Notes: generated by a model from the sequence alone, not told the origin. Counted from the first letter of the stretch, positions 41,805 to 53,472 are shown. The stretch is 64,000 nt of DNA from Siphonodentalium dalli (GCA_032622095.1 CP136064.1:115184004-115248003), one strand, 5' to 3'. A program made the numbers and translations.

Positions 41805-43858
41805 ACAGAGTCGTTATTTCGTGGGAATCCGGATGCAGAATCCGAATCCGATTACGGGGGCGGGGCTAATTCCCGATTCTAGGTCAGATTTTGAAATCCA
41901 CGTGGTCTCCGATACTATGTTTAATGTTCTCCCAGCGTCAAACATGACTCATGTATTTGACACAAGTATCATTTGTATCTTATATTTATAAAGTTCATGT
42001 TTGTTGTGAAAGTCATGCTTAGCTTCTGTGTATATACATGGTACCTAATTAGCTGCCAATCCGACTTAATCGCATTTTTTTTCCAAGTTAAAGTGTGTTT
42101 ATTGTTGCGGGCAAGAATTTCTAACAGCTCTAGGTCTCCTGAATCAAATTCCGAAGACGTTGTGGAGAACCCATGAAACTCGGCAGTTGTACAGGGACGT
42201 GGCGACAGGGATTGGCTATTGTGTCACGACCCCCCCCCCCACGAACTTTGGTACAATTTTCTAAGCTGTACAGTCATTCATACGTGAGGCAAATCGGGAT
42301 TATTTTGACTAACTGTTCCAAATATAAAAGGATACGTACAAGCCAGCAAACGCAACAAACAAACCCGATTTTAGATAAATACATATACTTTCTTATGACT
42401 AACTCGGGGGAGGGGATGACAGGTGATCTGTATATATGCTCAACTTGATATTGTAGTCATGTTGCTTTGCCATTACTAATTATGTATTTGTCAGTGTAAT
42501 AACATATGGGAGAGGGGTACCATAAAGTGAGTCAACACGTGTCCTCCAATTCCATTGTCTGTATAAACAGATGTATGTGTTAAATATCATGTGTTATCTA
42601 AATTTGACAAATATTTTAAAATAAATGTGACTAAACTAAACTTTGGTACATTTCCATAAGTTGGAAATGTCATGCATGGCACAACATTAGTTGGACATTA
42701 ATTTGACACCATATACAGGTTGGAATTGTTCTCATTGTTTGATTTTTTTCAACCAGTAAAAGTTTGTTAGTTTCCAATCTTAAGGTGTGTCAAGTTGGAT
42801 ATTTCCAAGGGGGTGAAAATGGAATTCTGCGAACCTGTGAGATTGATGTTTGGTTCAAGGGGGGGGGGGGGTGCAGTTGGTCGGAAATTTGAGGAAACCT
42901 CTAGCCACGTCTCTAGAACGTGTACGTGTGGATACTTATTCAATAAATTGACTGACATTTACACTATATAGTCCTGAGATCCTAGAATAAGCTTTACATT
43001 TGTGTTTTTGCGATTGGGAGATGAGTTCACGTGCGATCACAAGACCACAACATTAGCTTCATGGGCAAAGCTTTATTTTCCAACTAATGTTGGCCAAAAA
43101 TGCCTGTGTTTCTGCACTATACAGCGACTATTATGCAAAACGACTGCATTTAACGAAACAACACATTTTAAATATGAAATTGCTATAAGACTAGATAATA
43201 CATACGTATATCTGATAATCCATCGATTAATATAATCCTACTATTTCTTGAATAAGACGGAACATATAATAACGAACAAAGCAGATGACATATCCATGCA
43301 GGTTCACGTTAATTCGGTCATTGGTGACGTATCCGCCGAATTTGAAATCGACATTCTTTCGGGCGGTATTTTATGGATGGAATTATGAATGAACATGATA
43401 TGATGAAAGTGACAATGAAATTGACAATGCTTTGCTTCAAGTTCGCCACCAACCGAAGTGCTCCCCCCAGCGTCACTATCAATAGCGTTATTATTTGGCT
43501 AATTTCAGTAATATTCTCCCAGTTTACAGTCAATAAAACAAATTTGTCTCCGCATTTAAAATTCTTTGATATAGATCGTTTATATTCTGCAATAATTTGT
43601 ACACCAGAGACGGATTCTTATGTTTTATTGTGTTTTTAAACTCCGAGGTGGCGAAATCTCGGTTTGTTTACATTACGAACATTTGAGTCCGTAATCGGAA
43701 TCGGAAACCGAATCTGGATTACCACGAGATTGCGACTACGGTCTGTTCGTTTACTGATTCTGGTCTGTTTGTTTACCGAACCAAGTCGTACGGGGACTAA
43801 TCCATAATCTGAATCCAGATTCCCACGAAATAACGACTCTGTGGATAATTTGCGAGTA
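41805..43858. repeat. Inverted repeat pair spaced by about 1.9 kb
   Basis: 'acagagtcgttatttcgtgg' + 'gaatc' near 41806-41830 matches the complement of 43828-43856. Beyond it both sides carry variants of 'gaatccgattacgg'. The intervening DNA holds a poly-C run (42228-42240), a poly-G run (42860-42872) and the duplicated segment at 43156-43361. It may be the ends of an old element or two opposed copies of a repeat. Confidence 0.45.
43156..43361. repeat. Duplicated segment, uninterrupted copy (empty site for SINE)
   Basis: From 'aaacaacacattttaaat' to 'atcgacattctttcgg', this 206-bp segment is repeated at 54777-55304 with very few changes. The second copy carries a SINE after 'ccatgcaggttca'; here that site is intact (about 43296-43308). 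The plus frame at 43002-43235 overlaps it without support as a gene. Confidence 0.85.
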
Positions 43859-43890
43859 AGCGTATGACATTCATCCGGTTCTATATACTA

Positions 43891-43967
43891 TACGCAGCAA
43901 GTCCCTGGATATGCAGCAAGTCCCCGGTAAATGCAGCAAGTCCCTGGTAAATGCAGCAAGTCCCTTT
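43891..43967. repeat. 20-bp minisatellite, four units
   Basis: Four consecutive units of 'atgcagcaagtccctggtaa' (the first begins 'tacgcagc', the last is truncated) with an exact 20-bp period. Confidence 0.85.
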
Positions 43968-44065
43968 GCGGTAGTTTACCATTTTTACATCAGCTGGTAT
44001 TGCAATGTTTAAAGTTACTAAATCCGATTCGATGGTCTACATATCATCAGATTCGAATAACACAA

Positions 44066-44095
44066 CAAGAACAAGAACAAGAACAAGAACAACAT
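44066..44095. repeat. (AAGAAC)n microsatellite
   Basis: 'aacaag' is repeated about five times without interruption. Confidence 0.8.
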
Positions 44096-45069
44096 TTTTG
44101 AAATGCCGCTTCAGATATCAGAATTGACAAATTGCCCAAAAATAATGCTAACCACAGTCAATTGTAGTATAAAATTGCCCAAAACGTGTTATTTATCAAC
44201 ATTTTGTTCAACGAAATTTGGCCGGATTGTCAAATATCTAACACCCAAAGACACTTTATCCGCAATTTGGTCCGAGACCGTCGGCTTGATGAATTTGCCA
44301 GGCCGCCAAAAATTACATATCTCGAGAAATAACAAATTAAAAAAAAATCGATATCTAATTCGGATTATGCATCTTTTTTTTACCTAGTTCAGCGAAAATA
44401 ATTGGATTTTTTTTCAAGCATACTTATGGAGTATAAGTCTCAGAAAATTCAACATGCAGAAAATTGCAAGTTTGCAACCAATTGAAAATTCGTTTATCTG
44501 ATGCATAGGCGTTAATACATTTGTGGCTATGATTAATTGTGTCTAAATTGATATATAATATAATGTTTGCATCCACGCTTCAAATTTGTCCTGATACACA
44601 CAAAAGTATGCCATATCTGAAAATCTCTCTTGGCATCTCTGTGATACTGGTATTATACTGGTATATGATTTCTCATGGTCGATACACAGACACGCCTAAC
44701 TCGTGTTGTATCAGCCTATATCGCATGATAATGTCTTCCTGTTTCACAGCTTGATATCCCTATTGGTGCCATGTTTTATTTAATAACGTGTCTGTTCGCG
44801 GAAACCATTATATGATGCATGCTTGAGATTCTGTTCAGGGAAGAATAATCAAAGAAACGGGTACCCGTGCACCTATATGATTAGATCTGATTACCTCGAC
44901 AACTAAATTCCTTTGCGAGTCGATCTCGAGTTTTTATATTAAAGTCATATTATGTACCGGTACTTATTTCAGCGAATCAAACTGGTGAGTCACTTTGATC
45001 GAGATATAACTTGAATGTAGCATTTTCATCTATTACATTACGGAAAATTGCAGCCACGCCCGCGGCGAT
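44096..45069. other. No gene seen
   Basis: AT-rich DNA. The frame at 44103-44387 shows no family features. Confidence 0.45.
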
Positions 45070-45074
45070 CATAT

Positions 45075-45345
45075 TACATTTAAAAAAACACAACGTCTGA
45101 ACTTCGCACTATTTACATACAGCCATAACTTATCATGATTAAAACATGCTGTATCATGTTTAAAGCAACATGATATATTACCCCCCAAAACAAATGCTGT
45201 TAACAACATGTTAAGTTTTGATAAAAATTTAGGACATAAAACCATGTTTTTTTTTACATGATTTATCATGTTGTATCATGATTATAACACGATTTAAAGT
45301 GATATATCATGTTTAAAATATACATTATTTATCACCCAAAAAGCA
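45075..45345. repeat. AT-rich degenerate repeat of 'atcatgtttaaa'
   Basis: 'catgttgtatcatg', 'atcatgtttaaa(a/g)', 'gatatatcatg' and 'aacatg' variants recur about ten times, many of them short palindromes. No coding frame. Confidence 0.5.
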
Positions 45346-46300
45346 ACATGTTTATTGGAACGTTAAATTTGAATAAACAATAAACGGCGATTATTCTTCC
45401 AATGAGAGCTGTTACATATAATGTATTTTTGTAAGTATGAAGTTTGCGTGCTGCCAATTTTGATATAAAATGTATGAACATATAACTGAGTTATAAGCGA
45501 GATCACTGTTGATCGATCGATGTTGTTCAAATCTCCTGATGGCGACGACAAACATATTATTGCGTTGGATTCTTAGATTCATATTTACCATGTCTGTCTT
45601 AATTATTCAATGTTTGATTTGTTGTTTTTATTTGTCAACTACATGTTGCAAGGTTACGTTTTATCAAATAAAATAAATATTGATGAATTTCATGAAAACA
45701 TTTATCAGCATCTTATATGTATGTTTGTCACTAAAGACTATGCATGTGGTGATGTGAATTTCGTAGGCCTGGTAGTACGCTACTTTGGTCGTATAATGGA
45801 TCTCGAATTTCCCAAATTTATATGCCACGAGTGGTATGATTGTGTTGGTATGTGGGCGAACTTAGCTGAATTGGTCACTGTCATGTGGTTTCGTTCAAAA
45901 CGTTACCCAGGATCTCCCAAACGTTCAAAAAGCCACCAGGATCTCAAAAAAATTGCCAAAAAGCACTCAGCATCTCAAAATCTCACCAGAAAAAAAAAAA
46001 TAATATAAAGATACAACTATACCAGTCTGATAAATACCCACACACCGTCTTTTACTTCCATCTTAGTTGATTGAAGTGAAACACGTTCTAGTTTTAACAA
46101 GACTGTACATAACCATACTTGCCATGCAGGAACTGGTACGTATTAAACTAAGTACGATATATGAAGCGCGCACCTGCAAATTATCTCCCTTGATCGACTC
46201 GCGGGAGTTCGTCTGCATGTCAAATTTTTTATTCGCCTGTAACCTGCTCATGCTGCTGTAACTATGAGTATAAGCATAATTATAACACTATAACACTACT
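45346..46300 (+). other. AT-rich stretch with one long unassigned open frame (45610-46008)
   Basis: The 132-codon frame at 45610-46008 begins with a hydrophobic 'LLFLFVNYMLQGYVL' and ends in a lysine/serine-rich tail. The tail is made by a short repeat ('ccaggatctcccaaacgt' / 'ccaccaggatctcaaaaa'). The middle, 'DFECHEWYDCVG'-like, has no recognisable family. The length is notable for this composition, but nothing else (splice sites, upstream context) supports expression. Confidence 0.2.
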
Positions 46301-46370
46301 TACAAGAAAACCATAGTCAGAAATGGTAACGCCACCAAGATTATGGTATTACATATAAATAGAAATTATA
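46300..46370. repeat. Dispersed repeat 'agtcagaaatggtaacgcc', copy 2
   Basis: Matches 25620-25700 ('aaccatagtcagaaatggta', 'acgcca', 'caagatta'). Confidence 0.6.
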
Positions 46371-46619
46371 AAAAATACATAAAATATTTTGATAACAATT
46401 GCGTTTAAACAAGTAATCCTTCAAATTATTACTAACAAAGTAAACGACTGTGGGGTCACTCAACAGATTATAAAGACTTGGACATAGTATACTGTAAATA
46501 CTAAAATTTAAATGAAATAATTAAAAGATAAAATTTAGCAAGTAGTAAAAGTTAAATTTTCTCATTTTTGTTTTGGTTAAATAAAGCAATAATTTAAATG
46601 TAACATTTGGTTTAAAAAC

Positions 46620-46900
46620 AATTATTGACCGTGGCTCTTCCAATAATTGCGCGACTGACCTGGTCAATTGTTCTTAAGAAGTTGTTTTGATAATTACTAT
46701 GGAGGGAAATAGTTGTGGCTGTGGCTTCGCAAGTAATTACCTTGGTGACGTGATGTTAACAAATCTGAACTCCAGTTAACCAAGGACGCTTCATACCAAA
46801 TATAAGGTGAATTATTAATTCTTTAGAAGTTGTTTTAAGATTTACTATGGAGGGAAAGAATTGTGGTGCTGGCTTCGCAACTATTTGACCTCATTGTAAC
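46620..46900. repeat. Two-copy repeat 'agaagttgttttgataatta'
   Basis: 'ttaagaagttgttttgataa' + 'ttactatggagggaaa' near 46674-46715 recurs near 46823-46862 ('tagaagttgttttaagattt' + 'actatggagggaaa'), followed in each case by 'ttgtgg(c/t)' and 'ggcttcgcaa'. Confidence 0.6.
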
Positions 46901-46929
46901 AAATATAAATATTAGTCACTCAGGCAATA

Positions 46930-47320
46930 GATAATGCATATAATTTATATAGCGCTTAATCCCTGGTGTAGCTCTAAGCGCTTACATTATTACCCCAGCT
47001 GTTTTTTATGAGTAATGCCGAGTCTTGTGCCTGCTGCCATTTTACAGGCGCTTCACTAGAGCGGCTTACGGATACCCAACAACCAGGTACCTATTTCTCG
47101 TCTAGGTACGACGAAGCGAGCACAGTACAAGTGACCTTGCCCAAGGGTCAGAACCTGGCGCGAGATTTGAAACAGCGTGTGGCTATATATAGCACACACC
47201 CCGCTCAATTCGGCCAAACCACTGTTGTGGAGACAATAGTCCACCGAGCGAGGCGCGAACTCACGCCGGTGCATTAACACCATTACAAGTCCGACACTCT
47301 ACCCACTGGGCTACCACCAG
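46930..47320 (-). mobile_element. tRNA-derived SINE, minus strand
   Basis: Read on the minus strand, the head is tRNA-like. A box TAGCCCAGTGG is at 47313-47303 and the B-box-like GAGTTCGCGCC at 47262-47252. Between them lies 'gtcggacttgtaatggt', resembling the anticodon arm of a tRNA-Thr(UGU). The body contains 'aaatgggtacc'-like and 'agccgctctagtgaagcgcc' blocks. The tail is 'aagcgctatataaattatat'. Such pol III-transcribed elements depend on LINE machinery. The plus frame 47008-47277 is a shadow. Confidence 0.75.
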
Positions 47321-47659
47321 ATGTATCTATTCTGTATATTAACTTATTGGGTCTTACGTGTCTTGAGATGTCTAGATAGTTTTCGATGGACAGATCGCGC
47401 AAGGGACCCACGCCAATCTTCTCTGTTGGGATTCCAATTGTTGGCTCATTAAATAGGCACATATGCTTAAGATACAGTCGCACGCTCCCGTAAGTCGGGT
47501 TTTGGATCACAGTTAATGAAAATATCATTGAAATAATCGGTTTCCCCCAATAAACATCCATATATTGAATATACATGTTTTGGAGCAGAATTAGGCAGTC
47601 CATATTGGACGCCATCATGGAATTTATTTTGTTTTGATTTTCACACATAATTATTAGTT

Positions 47660-48190
47660 ATATGGATGGAGTTCTCATTAAACCTCACATCCTTGTATTG
47701 GTTACAGTAATACCCAAAGTAATTGACCACTTAACCACATCAGAATTATTGGTAATTTTTCAGGATTTGAAATCCTGAAAATTTACCAATAATTTTGCTG
47801 TGGTCAATTACTTTGGACATTACTGTATGAGGATTGAGTTATCATTAAACCTCAAATCCTTATATTGGTTACAGTAATGCCCAAAGTAATTGACCACTTA
47901 ACCACAGCAGAATTATGTATTTTTTCAGCATTTACAATCCTCAAATTACCCATTATTCTGCTGTGGTTAAGTGGTCAATTGCTTTGAACATTACTGTATG
48001 ATGATTGAGTTATCATTAAACCTCAAATCCTTATATTGGTTACAGTAATGCCCAAAGTAATTGACCCTTTAACCACAGCATAATTATGGGTAATTTTTCA
48101 GGATTTAGAATCATGAAAAAATACACACAATTTTGCTGTGGTTAAGTGATGAATTACTTTGGACATTACTGTATGTAGATGGAGTTAAAC
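47660..48190. repeat. Tandem array of three about 170-bp units, each carrying a palindromic MITE
   Basis: The unit 'gattgagttatcattaaacc' + 'tca(a/c)atccttatattggt' occurs at about 47667, 47834 and 48004, with a truncated fourth near 48178. Each full unit is followed by a CAGTAAT-type palindrome: 47705-47825, 47872-47996 and 48043-48171. Flanking TA is present at each. A MITE therefore appears to have been amplified together with its target sequence. Confidence 0.85.
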
Positions 48191-48469
48191 CTCACATCAG
48201 TGTGTTGGGGATTTGGACCTTGACTTGGGACCTTTGGTTTTTAACGCAACAAATGCGCGTACACCGTATACACAATTTTTTTATGTAACCAGAGTTTTTC
48301 TTGGATAAGATGAGTTTGAAGCCTGCTTACATTTAAAAATGTTGTCAGTTTTGTATTGTCTGCAGCGGATCTCGACGCTTTGAAGCAAAAGTTACAAAAG
48401 ATAAAATGTGTATGTGACGAGACTATAATACAAATGAAAAAATAAATTGAGGGAGGGGTGGGCGATACA

Positions 48470-49520
48470 GGGAACTAAGGGTTGAACCGATATAAATTTG
48501 TAGAGCAATAACGACCAATGTTGACATATTATGCATATCAACTATACTGTTGCAACAAGGCTATAAAATAGGGGGGTGTCAGAATCTTAGTCATCTCTAT
48601 ATAGTGCCAGAATAGTCATTTATGGAGTTCTATAAGATGTTGGGTTGGTTATATGGACTCGGAGAAAAAAGGGGTTTGTACCGATGAAGTTGATGAACTG
48701 ACATAAATTAGTGGATCGATGTTGCCATGTAATGCATCGTGACTGTACTAAAGCAGCAATTATATAAAATTGGGGGGGGGGCAGGGAAATTTCCAGGGCT
48801 GTTTTGATACCTGTTACAGGTATGGGCGCCCAAACTCGAGAAGCCAAAATGTCCCCAAATTCCTTGTGGATTGTATTGAGTCAACCTGAAGTTTCCAAGG
48901 CAATTCAACAAAATGCTATGCAAATACATAAATCTGCAGTTGCAATAGAGCCTTTATTTGGATGTTTAATTTTTAAATCAGAAATATTATGTCATATTTA
49001 TAATACATGTATATGTAAATGTATCTGCGTTGGTTCGGCGCAGAAGCCTTATTAAGTTATATGGGAATAAATGTATCCTCTGCTGGAAACAGGTGTCCCC
49101 AAATTATCTCTGGATTCTTCCCTGGGGGGGGGGGGGGGGGGTCTGAAATTATCTCTATAGTTGGCACCAGGATTATATAGAAAGGAATAGCAATTGATAT
49201 ACATATACGGTATACTATAGTAATACCATAGACATATAAGTACAAGTATCACGAGATAAAATATTACGTAACATGACTATATACCGATGAAAGAAATAAA
49301 TAAATTGGACCGGGATTAGAGGTTGGGTTGGTTATATGTGGATAATTGGATATGGAATTCATACCGATGAAACGATACAAATTAGTGGAGCGATAAAGAC
49401 ACTTAGTCAGGCTACGCGGGGGAAATAGGGGTTGATACGATAGACCGAAATAAATTTGTCGAGTGATAATGACCAATGTTGACGTATAAAGTAACGCGAC
49501 TGTACTGTCACACAATTATC
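48470..49520. repeat. Degenerate tandem repeat, three to four units of variable length
   Basis: 'gaccaatgttgac(a/g)tat', 'cgataaatttgt(a/c)gag', 'ggttgggttggttatatg' and 'taccgatgaa' recur near 48505, 48640, 49315 and 49450. G runs occur near 48770-48780 and 49124-49140. Between them, 48825-48900 carries the 'gggcgcccaaactc' repeat also found at 54755, 57405 and 57610. Confidence 0.5.
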
Positions 49521-49539
49521 AGGTAGAACCGGTCAAATA

Positions 49540-49810
49540 TGACAGGGTACAGCACGTAATTATTTCCTAGATCGAAGAATTTTTATTATTTTTTTTCGAT
49601 GATAAAATTTAGCATGGGATTTGCCATTAAAATTGATTTATGTCTATAAAACTGTCATTTTTCTAAATTTTGAGCTGAAACTTGGTGTGTATGTGTATAA
49701 TACTACTATATTCTTAAAATGACAGAGTTCAGCGCGTATATAATTATGTTTTAGATGGAAGAAATTGAATTTGTTTTCGATAAAAAATTTACAGCGTGTA
49801 CGGCCTACGG
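49540..49810. repeat. Two diverged tandem copies of about 170 bp
   Basis: 'aa(t)atgacag(g/a)gt(a/t)cagc(a/g)cgta' + 'taattat' and 'ttagat(c/g)gaagaa' + 'ttttcgat' recur near 49538 and 49717. Confidence 0.5.
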
Positions 49811-50059
49811 GTCATTGAGTATGCTCAATTTTTGTAAACAAACTTTTGTCAATAGCCGTTTTGGTCAAACTAAACGTTCTTCGACCGGGACAGCAGATCC
49901 GAATAGTAGCTAAGATGTATTTAGATAGAATTATCAAAATAATACGACCGATCAGGGTACATTTTAAGAGAATAGAGCGGAGAAATCTTGGTGATAATTC
50001 CAGAAAATAAAGATGGAGGTGAATCACAATTAAACTTCCCACAATGCACTTCACTAAAC

Positions 50060-50520
50060 CAGGGGTTCTCAATGGGTTACACATTATTTTCAGTCTATCA
50101 GATTATTTATATTTTCAACAACAAGTGACTTTAAGTTTACAATTTCAGCCTGTCCTGACTCTATCGATACGATTTAACACATTTTCAAAAACGTATTATA
50201 CACCGGTGGCGTTAACTTTACAATTTAAGCATCTATACGTGATTCTATCGGTACGATTGAGTAAGGTACAAACAAGAATACATCAGGGGCTCCCAATGGG
50301 TTATATATTATTTTCAGTCTATCAAATTATTTATATTTTCAACAACATATTATTACACCGGTTACTTTAAGTTTACAATTTCAGCCTGTCCTGACTATCG
50401 ATACGATTTATCATATTTTCATAAACATATTATACACCGGTGACGTTAACTTTACAATTTCGGCATCTACGTGATTCTATCGGTACGATTGAGTAAGGTA
50501 CACAAAATCTCCAAGAATAC
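50060..50520. repeat. Two-unit tandem repeat, about 225 bp each
   Basis: Each unit holds 'ttattttcagtctatcag', 'tatattttcaacaaca', 'actttaagtttacaatttca', 'gcctgtcctgac', 'acaccggtg', 'gttaactttacaattt' and 'cggtacgattgagtaaggta'. The same pair is present in inverse orientation at about 62680-63115. The frame 50044-50370 follows the repeat. Confidence 0.8.
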
Positions 50521-51198
50521 ATTCGCCCTGTCCACCACACAATATCAAACTCACAGAAGCTAGAAACACCACAGGTGGCGTAATAACACTTTTAACAGTT
50601 CGAATTTCGTTAGATTTCTATTCTTCTACACCAGCTTTGAACAGTACGCCATCATGGAGTGAGTGGGATGCATACTTTGTCCGAGGCTGGGCAATATCAA
50701 TATTAGTAGTATTAACTATTATCAATGAATATCAATTTATCATACGACTTCCCCGTCGAGAAAATTTGTCGCCCAATGTTTTGAGTTTTTCAAAGAAATG
50801 TAACTCTAACATACCCGTTATTTAGTAAAACAATCACCTTTACTAAATAACGGGCATACCCAAAGAATCACACCACAGAGAGACACATTCCAAGGGTCAC
50901 CCTATTTACCGAGAACAATCGAGAACAAGGTTTAAAATGCCTTATATACATTAAATATAGTGTTTTATTTGAAATATCTACAGTAGACATCAATATTTTC
51001 ATTAAAATGTTGACTTTTATGCATTTAACCGACATATTGTTAACAAATTGTAAGCGCCACCGAGCGAATATAAGGACCCATCGGATGATACTCATGTATC
51101 TGAGGCGCATCCACGGTCTGCTTTTCGAGCCGCAAGAAAAGGTTTTCTCTTTTTGCGGACTCTAGAAGTGTTCCGTGATTTGCCCCAGCCATGAGCCT

Positions 51199-51411
51199 CT
51201 AGTGAGACTCATCCCAGTCAAACGAACCAGATTTGTAGATACAAACAGAGCAAACATAACTCAGGGATGAGTTCTCAAAAAACCTAAAATCACTTACCTT
51301 CAACTTCTCGCATTTTAGATGAAACCATTTGTCACATTGATCGCAAGCAATGCTGCGAACTTTGTGGCAGGTCTCGGAGCAGATACCGCATGGATATAAT
51401 TTTGAAGACAT
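51199..51411 (-). CDS. PHD-type zinc-finger protein fragment, transposon-associated
   Basis: A 70-codon minus-strand frame with a complete C4HC3 set: C8-x2-C11, C23-x2-C26, H31-x2-C34 and C54-x2-C57 with 'CDQCDKWFHLKC'. PHD fingers bind histone tails in chromatin proteins. Short versions beginning 'YPCGIC' are, in my knowledge of invertebrate genomes, typical of retrotransposon-encoded ORF1-like proteins. The protein ends shortly after the finger ('DWDESH'), so it is either a minimal finger protein or the start of a truncated longer one. It lies inside the TIR element at 50901-53106. Confidence 0.7.
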   Translation of the reverse strand: MSSKLYPCGICSETCHKVRSIACDQCDKWFHLKCEKLKVSDFRFFENSSLSYVCSVCIYKSGSFDWDESH

Positions 51412-51612
51412 GATGATATATCAGATCGATGATCAGACTGCCAAGATTTTTTTGATTTTTTTTTAATTGGGTTGTTTGGGGTAGCTAGCCCCGGGATTGT
51501 CGAAAGGGCCGAAGGGCCCTTTCCTTAATCCCTCATCGTATTGCTTTTATTAGAGAATAAGAGGGGGGAAAAAATGAAAAAAAGATAGCAATTTAGAGAT
51601 TCTTTTTGGTGA

Positions 51613-52415
51613 TCATTTTCTTTTTTCTGGTGGTCGTGGACGCTTTGAATAGGCTAGTGTGTATTGGCCATATGTCTGTGTTGGAATTGGTGTTACTGTG
51701 CCAGAGGTTCTCTCATCTTTGTCTCGATGCCAGTAGACCTGGCGATCCCGCAGCAGGAAGAATTCGTATTTGGTGAGATGGTAAGTCGTTCCTGCTGCGT
51801 GGTGTGTTACAATCGCCGTCTTGATCTTTTCTCATTGTTTTTCCATCTGTTCTTTGGTGATGGTCGTCGCCGGCTTCTCTTCATACCTCGGCGTCGGAGG
51901 GGCGGTGATGGTAGATTCCGCCCCTGGTGGAGAATGGCTGGGTGGTGTTTCCATCTCCACGTCGAAACTGGCGGCAGGAACATCGGGGGTGGTATCCGCG
52001 TCCCTGTCTCCGCTCGTCTCTGTGCCGACAGCAGGGACCTCCGGCAGATCTACAGAGTCCCTGCTATAGCTGGTCTGATGTCACCTGTCTTCATGCAGGC
52101 CGGGTCGTCTGGGCGTCTCTCAGACAACTCCGGCCTACCGGCTGTGACACTGGATGGCTGAACCACACGGGGAGGGGTGACCGGCAGATCAACAGTCACC
52201 CCCTTCTTTTTCTTCCATTTCGCCCGTCTGGCTGCGTCCCTTCTCCTTCGAGCTGGCGTCTTTTTCTTAGGAGGCTCCTCTTTCATGGTACGGCTGGTCT
52301 TGGCGTTCCTGCTTCGGGTAGAAGATCTCTGGTTACCAGCATCTTCCGTCCGGAATTCAACACAAAGAGTCAAATAGCCCCTGTTAGACTGGAGACTCCA
52401 GCTAACAGTGTCCAC
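51613..52415 (-). pseudogene. Broken ORF, lysine/arginine-rich then acidic Pro/Thr-rich
   Basis: On the minus strand, 52415-52050 reads a basic protein with 'PPKKKTPARRRRDAARRAKW' and four further Lys, ending at a TAG. A second frame, open from 52080 to 51835, continues naturally with an acidic Pro/Thr-rich linker ('ESTITAPPTPRYEEKPATTI'). It meets a TGA at 51834-51832, then resumes in frame with 'TTYHLTKYEFFLLRDRQVYW' to a TGA at 51615-51613. One frameshift near 52050-52080 and one in-frame stop are the only breaks. The stretch is GC-rich against AT-rich flanks, which generates long antisense frames on the plus strand (51664-52442). Basic N-terminus and position beside a PHD finger suggest a mobile-element accessory protein; the family is unknown. 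Confidence 0.5.
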
Positions 52416-53106
52416 TATTTGATATCTCTGTATTGCAGCTAACGCGGCGTCAGGGATTAGCTACATTGTCCGTCGCGCTAAGCCTAATCCAAAACCGTCT
52501 CACTCGCCGGCATCAGCACGAGGGCGGTTGCTTCCAATAAAGGTTACAGACCGCACAACTCACTCGTACCGACGCTCTGACAAAAAGGAACTAATTAAGC
52601 CAAATAAAATCTGACTTGTTCGCTCCACCTTCCGCCGAGATAAGAAATATGGAATCATATATAGTCTTTACACGTCTGACACCAGTGACTCACTCACATT
52701 CACTCAACAGTTGTCATTGCTTTGTGTGAAAACACCGACCTTTGATTCCCAATGTGTTGTTACTACAATGTTATGCACTCACACATCGCAGTGATTAACA
52801 AACAGTAACACATATTAGTGTACACAACTCAATTAATTCTGATCACCAAACAGACCCAGGTCCCGTTAATTAACACTTAGGCACGACTCATGCCTTTGCG
52901 TTACCGCCAGCCGAGAACACGGCGGCGACCTTTCAAGTTCTCAGGTATACGTAAAATAACTACATATATGCCATTTAAATGGTCAAATATGGTACACTAT
53001 ATACTTAAGAGTGATATATACACTATACTTGGACATTAATTATTATGACTTATTTATTAATTTTTGACTTGTTCTCGGTTGTTCTCGAGTGTTCTCGGTA
53101 AATAGG

Positions 53107-53472
53107 AGGTCCGCATTTCAAGAATACTATAGGAAATAACAAACTTCAGCCCAAAATGTTCTCAACGGGGAAGTCGTATGAGATTGCCCGAGGCTGTATT
53201 GTATACTAGTCTATAGCCTGCTAGGTAGTATTCCGTCATTTTCCAGCCATTGAGATTTGAGTCAATTTCTTTTAAAAATAAAATTAAACTTTTAAATGCA
53301 CGGCACGGCCACCTGGCCGTGTGGCGATCGTTGCAGAAATATTCATATTTGTTCATTCGCCATAAACAGAAGGAATATTAAAATATATAATATAGTTTTA
53401 TTCATATGCCAAACGTAATGAGCGCGTAAAATAAAATAGTATATTATGTATATTGTCGTCAAGATGTACGAT
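53107..53472. other. No gene seen
   Basis: AT-rich DNA between the TIR element and the duplicated segment. The minus-strand frame 53162-53356 is unsupported. Confidence 0.45.

Larger units (their letters stand above)
50901..53106. mobile_element. 2.2-kb DNA element with CCTATTTACCGAGAACA ends
   Basis: The left end CCTATTTACCGAGAACAATC and the right end (complement) CCTATTTACCGAGAACACTC extend into further copies of 'cgagaacaa' on each side (two on the left, three on the right). The outer region also matches in 'tatagtgt' blocks. Between the ends lie a PHD-finger frame and a basic, GC-rich pseudogene, both on the minus strand. The arrangement and the repeated CCGA(G/A)AACAA motif parallel the fold-back at 4776-6617, suggesting related ends. 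No transposase catalytic motif is visible. Confidence 0.65.

Noticed and set aside
51664-52442. Long plus-strand open frames of 165 and 171 codons
   Set aside because: They are antisense to a more protein-like minus-strand pseudogene in a GC-rich patch where stops are rare; their composition is Arg/Ser/Gly-rich without motifs.
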